DNA of 64,000 bases from Diospyros lotus (taxonomy: Eukaryota > Streptophyta > Magnoliopsida > Ericales > Ebenaceae). How positions within the stretch are numbered: the first letter of the stretch is position 1; each line of letters starts with the position of its first letter. Below, one piece after another: positions 1 through 10,629 of this stretch. The notes beneath the pieces were generated by a model. It searched no databases. It saw nothing but the letters and a program-made list of their open reading frames with translations, and was not told the DNA's origin. A program made the position numbers and the translations under genes. The stretch spans positions 10,579,922 to 10,643,921 of the forward strand of contig NC_068350.1 in assembly GCF_014633365.1 (NCBI RefSeq), in the 5' to 3' direction.

Positions 1-1758
1 ATCTATATATATATATAACAGTGTGTATGTATATATAATAGTAATTTTAACATATATATACATATATATTGTATTAATATATTTTTAATTAATTTTAACA
101 TATATATACATTTATATAACAGTAATTTATAATTAATTTTATTAAAAATAAATATTTTATATATTTTTTTTGTATTATTCAATAACATGTCTATTTTCAT
201 TTTTTTTTATCATATTTTGATAGTTTATCAGTTATTTCAAACCAAATACATAACTATTAACTAATAGCTTAAAACCACATTTAGCCAAACATGTTATTAG
301 TTTAAATGCTATCTAACTTAAACGCTATTAAATAACTTAAATACTACCATTTTTTAAGATGGCTTTTAAGCTTTTCTACTTAAAAAATTGTGAAAAATTT
401 TAAAATTGATTAGTATTATATTGATAATGTATTTTGATAAATATATTTTAAGTTATTATTTATGTAGTTATGTGTTTGATTTAAAAAAATTGATAAACTA
501 TTAGACTTTAATAAAAAAAAACTAAAATTGACATGTTACTAAATAATATAATAAAAATAAATTATAAATTAATATCCAATTGATAAAATTTTTACCATTA
601 GATCTTGATAAATTATATACAATTACTAAAAATTATATATGTTTTTATAAAAATATTAAATATATATATTGAGATATTAAAAGATATATGTCTATATATA
701 ATATATATACATTGAAGGAATGCCATCGAAGGTGCATGCAAACTCTTAGCGACAGATATAAGATCACAAATTGATTTTTATAACTTTTTCAAAAATCATA
801 AACAAACAATGAAAACGGATCACTTATTGCATGATACAGTGATAACAACCATATACATATAAAACAAAATCATACAATAGAAATTGCAGTAAACGATAAA
901 TGATACCTCAGGCTCAAAGAGCATGACGGTTGTTTTTGTTGCACATGTGACCCAAACTATTCGGTCCCTTGGTTGAGCTCCCACGATCCCATCGCGTACC
1001 GATTCACCAACTTGCTTCTCGAACTAGCTTCTCGTCAGCTCCGGTACTTTTCCTTAGTTGACAAATCCACCTCCCCAAACATAGAGAACCAAGTCAGTCC
1101 ACTCGTAAGTCGCCCTAGAACCCTCCGTTGGACTTGTGCTAGGACCATCTCAAAAAAGGTGACTGAGAGTTGGGATCGTTCCTCTAAAAGAGGTTGTCCA
1201 TCCCATGAACCTAAAGCGGGATATCACAAAGGGGCTAAGATTGTAAATCCACCACCTACAACTCTTGCCAAACAGCTGTCAGAAGCTCGTCGGAAACCCC
1301 AATCGCTGTACCGATGACAACTTTAGCTATCACAGCTACTAGTATTGCTAGAAACCCCAACCACTATACCGACGATAACTTTTGCCATCACAACTATTGG
1401 GATCGCCGAAAACCCTAACTGTTGTATTGACGAGAACTCTGACCATCACAGTTACTGGGATAGCCGAAGAACGAATCACGATTGTCATGAGTTGCCCGTA
1501 ACTACCCACTCACAGCTGCCAACAACTTTTGTCGTGCTGGAGATGCTGTATTCGGCTGCCTGCATTGGTCTCTTGTAATGGCCACGGCGAACAACTTTGT
1601 TGGATCAATATGTTACTATCTATTCTTCTGACTATAAATATTTCTGGGCATGAGCTTCTGCCCATCCCTTGAGTGTTCGATGATTGAAACTCCTTGCAAT
1701 CGATTTTCTTCTCCACACCAAAAGATCCAATCGATTGAGGAGAAAATCGTACACCGCT
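1..1758. repeat. Block R, copy 1 (start of unit 1)
   Basis: AT-rich stretch (1-700) followed by a more mixed 1 kb part. The same sequence recurs from about 20,941, in a fragment at 39,871-40,307, and in pieces from 41,363 to 61,929. Inside it (about 1300-1470) a degenerate unit of about 60 bp containing 'ccatcacagctactagtatc' is repeated four to five times. No convincing reading frame is conserved between copies, so short ORFs here were not called. The block is cut at 1758 by an LTR-like insertion. Confidence 0.85.
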
Positions 1759-3711
1759 TGTGAGACCCCTACTCGGATACCCCAGTCAAGTCGAAAAACC
1801 CGAGTGAGAGCCCACAAAGCGTAAAGATAATAGAAAAGAAACTACCCTAACCTATCATGCATGCTCATCTAGGATCACCTATGTTGAAGTAGAAGGTACG
1901 ACATCGAAAGCATAACACACATCCTAAGCATGCATACACAAAAAAATCCAGTCACACGGTTACGTGGCATGTACATATACAAAACTGTGCCAAGTACTCA
2001 AAGGCTAAACATACATGGCACTAAATCACAAGATATACACCAAACCAGGATCTACTAGGACTGCCTTGTACAACATCTAACGTGATAGCTCAAAGATTGC
2101 TAGCCTCGCCCCCATACTTAGCCTTGCCCTTACTTGGAATGAAGAGAAGCAAGAGTGAGTCACGAGACTTAGCAAACATATAAGAAATTAAAGGCTGCCA
2201 AGAGTAAGAAAGCTAGAGATTTCTCGTACCCAAGTGAAAAACTCACACAAAACATGACAACCAACCATACATCACATGTCCATGAATCTCATGACAAATA
2301 TACAAAAATGCGACATAATAAAATATGCACATATTGGTCCTTGGGGTCCATATAAGACACTCGGCACCCAAGTCTCTATCACAAACCTGTCACTGCCCTA
2401 AAAGGCAAAATAAATAACTGACTGAGCCAAAGCTCTCTCAGGCTGGAGTGATTGGAACCCAGAGTGGCGCGTACAAATTTGGTAAACAAGCTGCATCCGT
2501 AAATCAGGCATGTCAACTGCAACTACAAAGTCATCTATTTGGCATGTCAGCTGCGTCCATAAACCCGTCACAACACACCCACACATCGCCAGTAACCACG
2601 CAATGCACATATATAATGCCATGGCATATGAGCATAAATGTTAATTCATAGCCCCCATAAAACCATGCATCAAACCTTGCTCGCCCATATAGGAAATCAC
2701 ATATAATGTCGTGCTTGTGTCTAACTATGATGTAAAGGCATAATGAGCATAAATAATGATATATAACCCCCATAAAACCATGCATCAAGCCCTTCTCGCC
2801 TCTCTAGGAAGACACATCTAATGGAATATGCCTGTGGCCAAGCACACTAGTCAAACCCCTAAATGCATATCCCAAACCTCTGCATGCATTCATCATGACA
2901 AAATACTAAAATTAAAATACAAAGACCACATGCCATAGACTCTTGGCTACTCATCACAACCCTGCACCGTCCAAGTTGGAATCTATTCCATAATAAACCT
3001 AGCTTCATTTCATGAAGGAAATGAAGAGTGAGCAAACTCTCCTGAGCCATTTTGAAGACTTAATATATCATCCAGATTAATCTTCAAAAGACATAAAAGT
3101 CATCAAAAAGGAAATCCCCCAAAGTCACCTAAACAAGGATCGAACCTACACGGAGAAAACCAACAAATGATAAGCCTATAATCCTCGATTAACAAGTCTA
3201 TAATCCTCAAATAACAAACCTATAAACCTCAAATAACTAGCTTATCAAAACTCCAAGTATATCAATATATCTGAATGCTTAGGAGAGGTATCCGAATACA
3301 TCTCACCAAGTTGCAAGGGTATCTGGGTAGCTTAGCCTATATCCAAATTGAGATAGAAAAATCACAAAGGGGATATTCGAATGCCTCACTACATATCCAG
3401 ATACCACACATAATTAACAACCTCTTATCCGAATACTCCCATACCATATTCGGATACCTGCATGCCACAAACCCATATATTTGAATGTATCTCCTCTTAT
3501 TCTAATATTAAGCTACAAATCAACATCTCAGCAAGGAATCCTCAAATAAAAATCCATTTGTAACTATTATCCTCAAATAAATATTCAAATAACAAGATTA
3601 CAGTGAGAAGATCTTCAATAAATTCTCATTTAACAAGCTTATCTCCTCGAATGAAAACCATATGTAACTTTCAGTGAGGAGATCCTCAATAATTATCAAA
3701 TAAATCCTCAA
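1759..3711 (-). mobile_element. Truncated LTR-like insertion, TGTGAGACCCC family
   Basis: Copy 1 of block R breaks exactly at 'gtacaccgct', and the foreign sequence starts TGTGAGACCCC. The first 1.3 kb matches the better-delimited element at 10630-13568, so this is a second copy of that family. Read on the minus strand it ends ..TCTCACA. The other end is lost: at about 3711 the sequence re-enters the repeat backbone ('atcaataaccctta') some 880 bases further on than expected, so host DNA was deleted with it. The region 3270-3480 carries scattered 'atccgaatg'-like motifs. No coding capacity is seen. Confidence 0.65.
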
Positions 3712-3728
3712 CTATCAATAACCCTTAA

Positions 3729-4674
3729 TGTTGATCCCTTAGGGTATGGTCACTCAAGAGCGGCCGGGGAGAGGGGGGCTGAATTGAGTGATTAAAATTT
3801 TTCTCAATTTTAATAAATATTCTCGATTAATGATTTTATTGAAAAATATATATTCGATAAATATAATAAATTATATTTGAGATTAATAATAAATGTAAGC
3901 CATAAGATATAAAAAAAAAATGCAATGAGGCACGAGACAATTTATAGTGGTTTGGTGTCTTCACATACACTTAGTTCACTCTTCCAAAGTCTAACCACCA
4001 TTGGGGTTCCACTAAAATATTTTTACTAAGATTTCCACACTAGTTTATCTTGAAAATTAGATACACACCTAGATTATAATGAGTTCTAAGAAAACCACCA
4101 ATATCAAGATTTTCTCCCTACCTTACATTGGAAACTAGATTCACCTAGATTTTAACAGTTTTAGAAAATCTATACAATCCACGATGATAAGTTTGGGGGG
4201 TATTTATAAGCATTTTAACCACTAAAGAAAGGGTTAATATGAAGTTTGAAATTGAAAAAATGTTTAAGTTTTCTCAAACAATAAGAAAACATATGTCACC
4301 TTTAATTCAAAATAAATTTACTTTTTGCATGAGAAATCAAGATTTGAAAATTCAAATATAAATTTTTGAAACATAAATGATTAAAACAAGAAAACATGTT
4401 TAAAAGAAATCTCTTTTAATTCAAAATAAATTTAATTTTTGTATAAGTAAGAGAAAACACGTTTAAAAACAATTCTCCTTTAATTCAAAATTTGAAAATT
4501 CAAATATAACCTTTTGAGACATAAATGATTAAAACAAGAAAACATGTCTAAAAGGAAATCTTTTTTAATTCAAAATAAATTTACTTTTTGCATGAGTAAG
4601 AGAAAACATTTATATCATAAAAATATTTTTGGTAATCATCAAAACTTAATTAATATGAGCAAGTTGGCTCAACA
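3729..4674. mobile_element. Solo LTR, 946 bp, TSD cttaa
   Basis: Begins TGTTGATCCC and ends GGCTCAACA, so it has the TG..CA ends of an LTR with a short inverted repeat. It is flanked by the 5 bp direct repeat cttaa (3724-3728 and 4675-4679). Removing it restores the junction seen in the copies at 23,600 and 61,920. The stretch near 3760 ('gagaggggggctgaattgag') resembles what is often seen in Ty1/Copia-type LTRs; this class assignment is inference. No internal coding region is present. Confidence 0.85.
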
Positions 4675-4679
4675 CTTAA

Positions 4680-5835
4680 GAATGAAAGAACAGCCAACCA
4701 ACTCCGATTCACTAATCTAGGGCATTACCTAATTAGGGTGTGATTTTCTAAATTCACAGCCATGTAACAATCATGACATGTCAACTCTTAACGCTAATCA
4801 AATACTTCGATCTACTGAGAGGATCTCCCCAAAGCATCCCGAAATATCCTAAGTATCCTATAATTAGAACTTAGGAGAATCTTAACATCCCGATCGAGTA
4901 AGAGTTGTGGACTAATTAAACTCATAAAACTCAATAACTATGCCTGATCCAGTCTAAGATGATCGAAATGATGTATCGAAACTCTTTCGACATCAGAAAC
5001 TCTCTATGATTGTACGTACCTTGACCAAGCACTCCTACAATCACCGACCGACCGAGTCGCATAGAATGTTCCCCCCCATCCAACGAAAGACAGTGGATCC
5101 CATTAGCGAGCATTTGCCTTCATATACCATTGCATAAAGACCACACAGAGAATATCCCCACCTCTCACACCGGATGGTTTCGTTTAACAACAAATCCGTG
5201 ACACTAGTGCATAAGATAACTCTATCGCTTTTAGTCAAAAGATCAAAGACACAATCAAGAACCAACAGATCATTAATCCTCAAAGCCATGTGATTTGTTA
5301 GATGCGTCACATTCAGTTGATATTTTACCAACACTCACCCACATGCTTACTATATGCATTTCATGCAATGTGGTATGTAACTCACCACCCTATCTCATTG
5401 GTATCTCATGCCTAATGATGATAGTAGCTCATGTGTCGGTCCATTAATTAATAAATCATATTCAACTTCTGATAAATTTGAAAATCGAAAATACCTTTAA
5501 GAAATCCTAAACTAAAGATTCTCGTCACATCATTCTTAAATCTTAAGAATATGATCACTATAAGAAAATCTAGGGATTCATTTTCATATAAAAATGGAAA
5601 TGTATAAATGAAGATATGACCATTTAGATAACAAGCAAGATTATATTATTAGGCCCAACACTTATACTAGACGTTATTTAAATCTAGCATTAGAGCACTA
5701 ACATCAAAAATCTCCAATTTGCACTAATGCTAATTTACATAACACTCTACTGAATCGTCGCTTCGTATATCATACCTATATTCTCAATATGGCAATTCAG
5801 CTGTCACTATATTATAACTTTAGGCAGTAGATGTG
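4680..5835. repeat. Block S, copy 1
   Basis: Non-coding repeat matching 23,605-24,760 closely and the first part again at 61,930-62,275. It directly follows block R in all three places, so R and S are one duplicated segment. A minus-strand frame of 97 codons at 5041-5334 is only partly kept in the second copy (24,096-23,881) and is not supported as a gene. Confidence 0.8.
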
Positions 5836-7321
5836 TGATTTATGTACAATTAATTCGAACAAGTGCACCCTAGTCAAATATGCGTATAGTGATAAAAAGA
5901 GTGTTGATTCCACAAGGACTAGATCACGATACCAAAACAGTTTTAATTAGCCAAGTTGAATTAATTAATTAATTGGATAAATAAAAAAAAATAGAAAACT
6001 CAATTCTTTGGAAGAAAGATTAATTAATGAATGCACTAGGGTTTAGATTTCATTTAATCTGGGTTATGTAATTATCTATTCAACTGGATTCAAAACCAAA
6101 AATACCTTTACAATATTTTATAATTATTTGCATGTGATAGTGGATTTTCCTCAATTAATTAATAACCTTTCTCAAGTCATATTAATCATTTATTAATTCA
6201 ATTTTACTGTTAGATTTATGAGCAGATATCAACGAAAAAAATAAACATTAAGTTCTTTGGAAACTTCTAATCTCGAAAGGGGATTTGACTTACTAAGCTT
6301 CCTCAATTCTCACACATGAGCTAATCATTTCTCGATCTCATAGTCAAGCATGTGATTCATATTGTCTATGGATCTAATTTATAACAATCCTTTAGTCAAT
6401 CATGCATAAATCATTAAATTATTAAAATGTGACCAATCCTTTAAAGCATTAAACACAACAATATAAAATCCTCATACAAATAATAATCAGATTTTGAATC
6501 AAATTAAACAAATAATCACCTACTTCCAAAATTAAAATCAATCCAAATCCTAGTTAAAATAAATTAACTAGACATTATTAAAATAAAAATAAAACATAAA
6601 TTAAAAAAAAAAAGAAGTTCCCTGCCAGATCTATTTCAGATCTGGGTGTGGCTGTTGTTGGGCGTGAAGGCGGTGCTGCTTCCTCCAATCTTCAATATTA
6701 ATTTTCGCCCTTGCACTGCTGCTTTTGCTTCCTCGCCTTGCGACTTTTGTCGCTTCTCACCGTGCACCTCCGAGCCAATCCCAATTCTCACAGTGCGCCG
6801 CAGAAAGCCACCACTTTGATTCCTTATATAATTTTTTATATAGACTCATGGCCCTAGGCTTCCAATTTGGACTCCGTGCGCTGCTTCAATTCTTCCTCAA
6901 TATGGACATCACTTTTTACATTATAATAATAATATAATATTCTATATATAATATAATCAATATCTTATAATATATCTTAATATAGCATATATCTTATATT
7001 AATATCTTATAATATATTATATATAAATGTGCACATGGCATGCATTAGTACACGTTCATGCCACATTAGTATAATATATAATATATATAAATAACATAAT
7101 ATAATATAATATACATAAATAATATAGTATATTATTAATTTTAAAATTAACTTTATAATATCATTTTTTTATGTCCAAATCTTCAATTAATGTCCTTTGT
7201 TGGGTTCCGACAAAAAATGATTAAAATAATATAAAATCCATATAAACACATATTTATATAGAAAAAATAACATAAGGTTAAGACAAAAATTAGGTAAAAA
7301 TATGTAAACAATTAAGTCCTA
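5836..7321. mobile_element. AT-rich insertion of unknown class in unit 1
   Basis: Unit 2 runs uninterrupted across this point (24,757, 'aatagatccacaaagttctc') whereas unit 1 holds about 1.5 kb of extra DNA. It starts near 'tgtgtgatttatgtacaatt' and ends near 'aacaattaagtcc'. It resembles the element at 49236-51258 in overall style but no shared sequence was established. Exact ends and target-site duplication could not be fixed. The piece at 6600-6900 is GC-richer and holds a 70-codon frame with no recognisable similarity; the rest is AT-rich with no gene. Confidence 0.55.
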
Positions 7322-7652
7322 AAAGTTCTCTGATACAACTCTTTGCACTTGCACGTCTCTTGTCCTATTATCTCTACGATAATAGCATATCTTAGATGTT
7401 GGGACAAAATAGTTATTTTTGCTTAATTTGTTAATGGTAAGGAAGATATATATTATTTTTGAAAACACATAAGTGGTTAGTAAATAAAAATTAGAGGTGG
7501 TGTGTGAAATTTACCTTGAATTTGAATTCATTTAACAAAAAACGGAACCAAACTAATTAAAATCAAGTATAGTTTAATTCAAAAAATATATATTTAAAAA
7601 ATAACATCTAAACAAGTTAACCAAAATCGAAACTACAACTGTGCAACCAATA
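7322..7652. other. 3' flank of GRP a, shared with unit 2
   Basis: Matches 24,760-25,150 of unit 2. It is intergenic AT-rich sequence. Unit 2 carries about 470 bases between this match and its GRP that are missing here. No gene is seen. Confidence 0.7.
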
Positions 7653-7898
7653 CTAGAAGAAGCTAACAATGCTGAGTTGATCTCCTTCACCGCCGATGAC
7701 AATCAAAGGCTCTCTAGAGTCTAGATGCTGATCTTTGTTTCTCATTTGACATTGTGACAAACCGCCACTCCCGCAACCACGTCCACCACCTCCAAAACTA
7801 CAACTATCATAGCCTCCAAAGATGTTGCCACCATCTACCCTAGAACCACCGCCTTCAAAGCCCTCGCCACCCATTACTCCAGTATCATAGCGGGTTGC

Positions 7899-9203
7899 TG
7901 ATATTTCACTCTTAGTAATAAAATAGTTTTGATAATGACTATATGAAAAATCAATTTCTACTATGTGGATTATATGAATGAGAAAATGAATTTTTAGTAT
8001 ATAAGCTTTGAAGCAAGATATGAAATCTTATAGAAGAAATATTGAGTATGGTTGAGAGTGATTTGTTTCAAAATATACTTTTGATAATCTCAACTTGCTT
8101 TTAAGATAATCAAAAAGAGTTTCTAACAGAATCAATTAAGGATGTATTAAAAATTCAAGATTTTCTATAGAATAGTCGACTATCAGGATCTTTCTGTCGA
8201 CTATGCTTCAAAATAGTCGACTGTTTTTAATGTTCTGTCGACTATTTAAGCATCTGTCGACTATTTCAGCAACTGTCGACTATCGAGTAAAAATAGTCGA
8301 CTATGCATTTTGATCTGTCGACTATTTTTGTTCATGAAATTAAAAAATTTCTTCACATTTTAGCATCTGTCGACTATTCAAGTATGTCTGTCGACTATTG
8401 GATTTTTGTATTAAAAATAGTCGACTATCAGTATATGTCTGTCGACTATTCTTAGTTTTTCTTGTAAAAATAGTTGACTAATCTTTTCTTCTGTCGACTA
8501 TTATGTTTCACAGATTTTATAACGGCTAGTTTTTGGTGCATTAAATGCTCGCCAACCACCCACAACGGTCCAAATTTCAAACATACCCACCATCAACTAT
8601 AAATAGGTGGTTGAAGATGCATTAAAGGCTGCTGAGAAACTATTGAATATCTTGAACGATCGTGCCTTAACTATTACATCGACTTTTACATCTTTTCTCT
8701 CTGTACTCTCATTTAAGAGGCTTTGATATATACTGTTCTATTTCTTTTAAGCCTCGTTTATTCATTTAAAGAGAGAAATCTGTAACTAAGAGTTGTACTC
8801 TTAGATTCTCTAATTCATTGTTTGTATTTCTTCTTAGCAGTAGCTAGAGGGCCCATTAAATTGGGAGGTTGTACATTGCCTAGTTAAGGACTAGAGGACC
8901 TACTCATATTGAGTAGGGGGTTGATAGTGATATTGGTTTTAAAAATCCTTAGTGGATAACTAAGGTAGTGGATTAAGTTTGGAAGGCTGAACCACTATAA
9001 ATCTGTGTCTTCACTGCTCTTCATACTTTCTCCTTTAAGCTTGCATCGTTGCACTTTTGACTTTGTGTAATCTTCAATAAGACTACATCATTATTCCTCT
9101 TTACAAAAAAAAAAAAAAAAAAAATACTTTCACTCCAAAAGAAATTTTTTTTTACCAATTCACCCCCCCTCTTGGTGGATATCACATCAACTCAATCCTA
9201 TTA
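7899..9203 (+). mobile_element. Solo-LTR-like insertion in GRP a, TSD gttgc
   Basis: Starts TGATATTTCACTC. The candidate target duplication gttgc lies at 7894-7898 and 9204-9208. A TATA-like 'ctataaatagg' lies near 8600, and a poly-A stretch at about 9104-9123 is followed by 'caattcaccccccctcttgg', a phrase common near the 3' ends of Ty1/Copia (Sire-type) LTRs. The last 17 bases ('tcaactcaatcctatta') do not end in CA, so the right boundary may be a few bases off or mutated. No protein-coding remnant is present, fitting a solo LTR. Class is inferred from LTR style only. Confidence 0.65.
8165..8510. repeat. Irregular array of the palindromic motif gtcgact
   Basis: Within the LTR-like insertion, gtcgact occurs 13 times plus one variant (gttgact) in about 345 bases, in two alternating contexts: 'aaaatagtcgactat' and 'ctgtcgactat'. 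The 12-mer atagtcgactat is a perfect palindrome. Spacing is irregular (about 15-60 bases), so this is a dispersed motif cluster and not a tandem repeat. Confidence 0.9.
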
Positions 9204-9379
9204 GTTGCGAATGTTGACATGGCATGTCCCCCAGTGTCATGGCGGCGGCGGCGAAAGCTGCCGCCTACATAATCACCTACAAATCTACAGATGGTGCAAG
9301 CAGTGATGATAAAAGATTGTAAATGCATGCATAAAGAATAATATAAAAATATCAAATATATCCTTAATCCAGTTTTCAT

Positions 9380-10629
9380 TTGTTAGTTGATTGAGAAAAA
9401 TTATGTTGAATTCTCAACCCATTGTGTGGTTGTTTTAATAATTTTATATTAAAAATAATTCAAATTATACTCAAGAATTTTTGAAAAAATATTTTGTTTA
9501 ACAAATAATAATTTTTGACAAATCTCCCATTATAATTCAATCTATATAGCCATGGTCAATGTAGATGTATTAGCGTTTTAAATGAGTCCAATTGGAGTTA
9601 GAATTATTAGACTTGGGTGGATTTGAATTAATTAATTTGAAACTAAAATTTAACCCCATTATTTGATAAAAATTACGCATGCACCCATAATTTATTAGAA
9701 ATGATAGACTCCTTCACCATTATAAAATACTTTTTTCGGTACTAACCATACGACCGTTATTTTTTTTTTTAAAAACACAAAAATGTCATTTGCCTCCCTC
9801 ATTCCTCTTTAATTTCTTCTTTTTGTATAATATATATATATACACACACATATTTACAAAAATTACTAGTAGTGAATTATTTGGTTTATATATTTTAGTT
9901 TATAAGTTTTTATACATTATTGAGATTGACTATTTTCACTTCGCATTGCACTTGTTTTTTACGGTTCAGATTATAAAATGTTTTAAATGCCCTTAATATA
10001 TAAAGTGTATGAGAATAAAAAGTAATTAAGAATATTTAAAATATTTCATAGCTTGGAATACAAAAAATAAATATAGTACCAAGTGAAAGTAGTTTTATTC
10101 TTTATACATTTAGGTTGCATTTATATATATTTAACTTTATATTTTATGCATAGGAAGTATATTTATTTATATATATTTTGGTTTTATTTGCTTTAAATAA
10201 ATATATTTTAATAGATTAAATTTTCAAATATATATAGTTATATTTGTATATAACTATATTTTCTACATAAATATTTTTATTTAATTTCTATATTTTTGTA
10301 ATTACAACAATTATTTTTAATTTTTTGAGAGGGATTACATATCTATCTCACATTTCAAATGACAATTTTTCTTATCAAAACTCGTCTCAAATCTAAAATG
10401 GATTATGTTGTTGATAGAAAATTGCCAATAGATGACTCACGCGTGGCTTATCCGAGTGATGGATGATTCACATGTGGCATATCCAAGAGATGGATAACTC
10501 ACTCGGGGGATGGATGACTCCTTCAAGCGATAGATGACCTGTTGAAAAGAAAATCGATTAGGGGCACGCGGATGAGAATCCCCACGCAGACCCTCTAATG
10601 CTTAAGTTAGACTCTTGTAGAAGTGAAAT
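9380..10629. other. 5' side of GRP a, shared with unit 2
   Basis: Matches 26,010-27,285 of unit 2 almost end to end. It is AT-rich intergenic DNA with a TA/CA microsatellite at about 9829-9851. The region 10,400-10,610 carries a short repeated phrase 'gatggatgactcac' (about four variants). No gene is seen. The match is interrupted at 10,629 by an LTR insertion. Confidence 0.75.

Larger units (their letters stand above)
7653..9379 (-). pseudogene. GRP a: glycine-rich membrane-anchored protein gene split by an LTR insertion
   Basis: The N-terminal half is read from ATG 9379 down to 9204: a hydrophobic anchor, then GGSFRRRRHDTGGHAMSTFAT. The C-terminal half continues from 7898 to 7653: RYDTGVMGGEGFEGGG, then a Gly-rich tail. 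Between them lies about 1.3 kb of LTR-like DNA (7899-9203) bounded by a repeated gttgc. Ignoring the insertion, the frame is open through both halves and aligns with GRP c (PTFATSYDTGVMGGEDFKGG). The anchor-plus-glycine layout is shared with GRP b, d and e, but the tail is longer and more diverged. Function unknown; the insertion must abolish the normal protein. Confidence 0.75.

Noticed and set aside
973..1317. 114-codon plus ORF in block R
   Set aside because: Not open in the other R copies (22,000-22,260 and 58,420-58,700), which differ by frame-breaking indels.
5041..5334. 97-codon minus ORF in block S
   Set aside because: Corresponding frame is broken in the second copy (23,881-24,300), and no domain is visible.
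8165..8510. CRISPR-like array from the repeated gtcgact motif
   Set aside because: Repeats are too short, irregularly spaced and in a plant LTR context; no cas genes.
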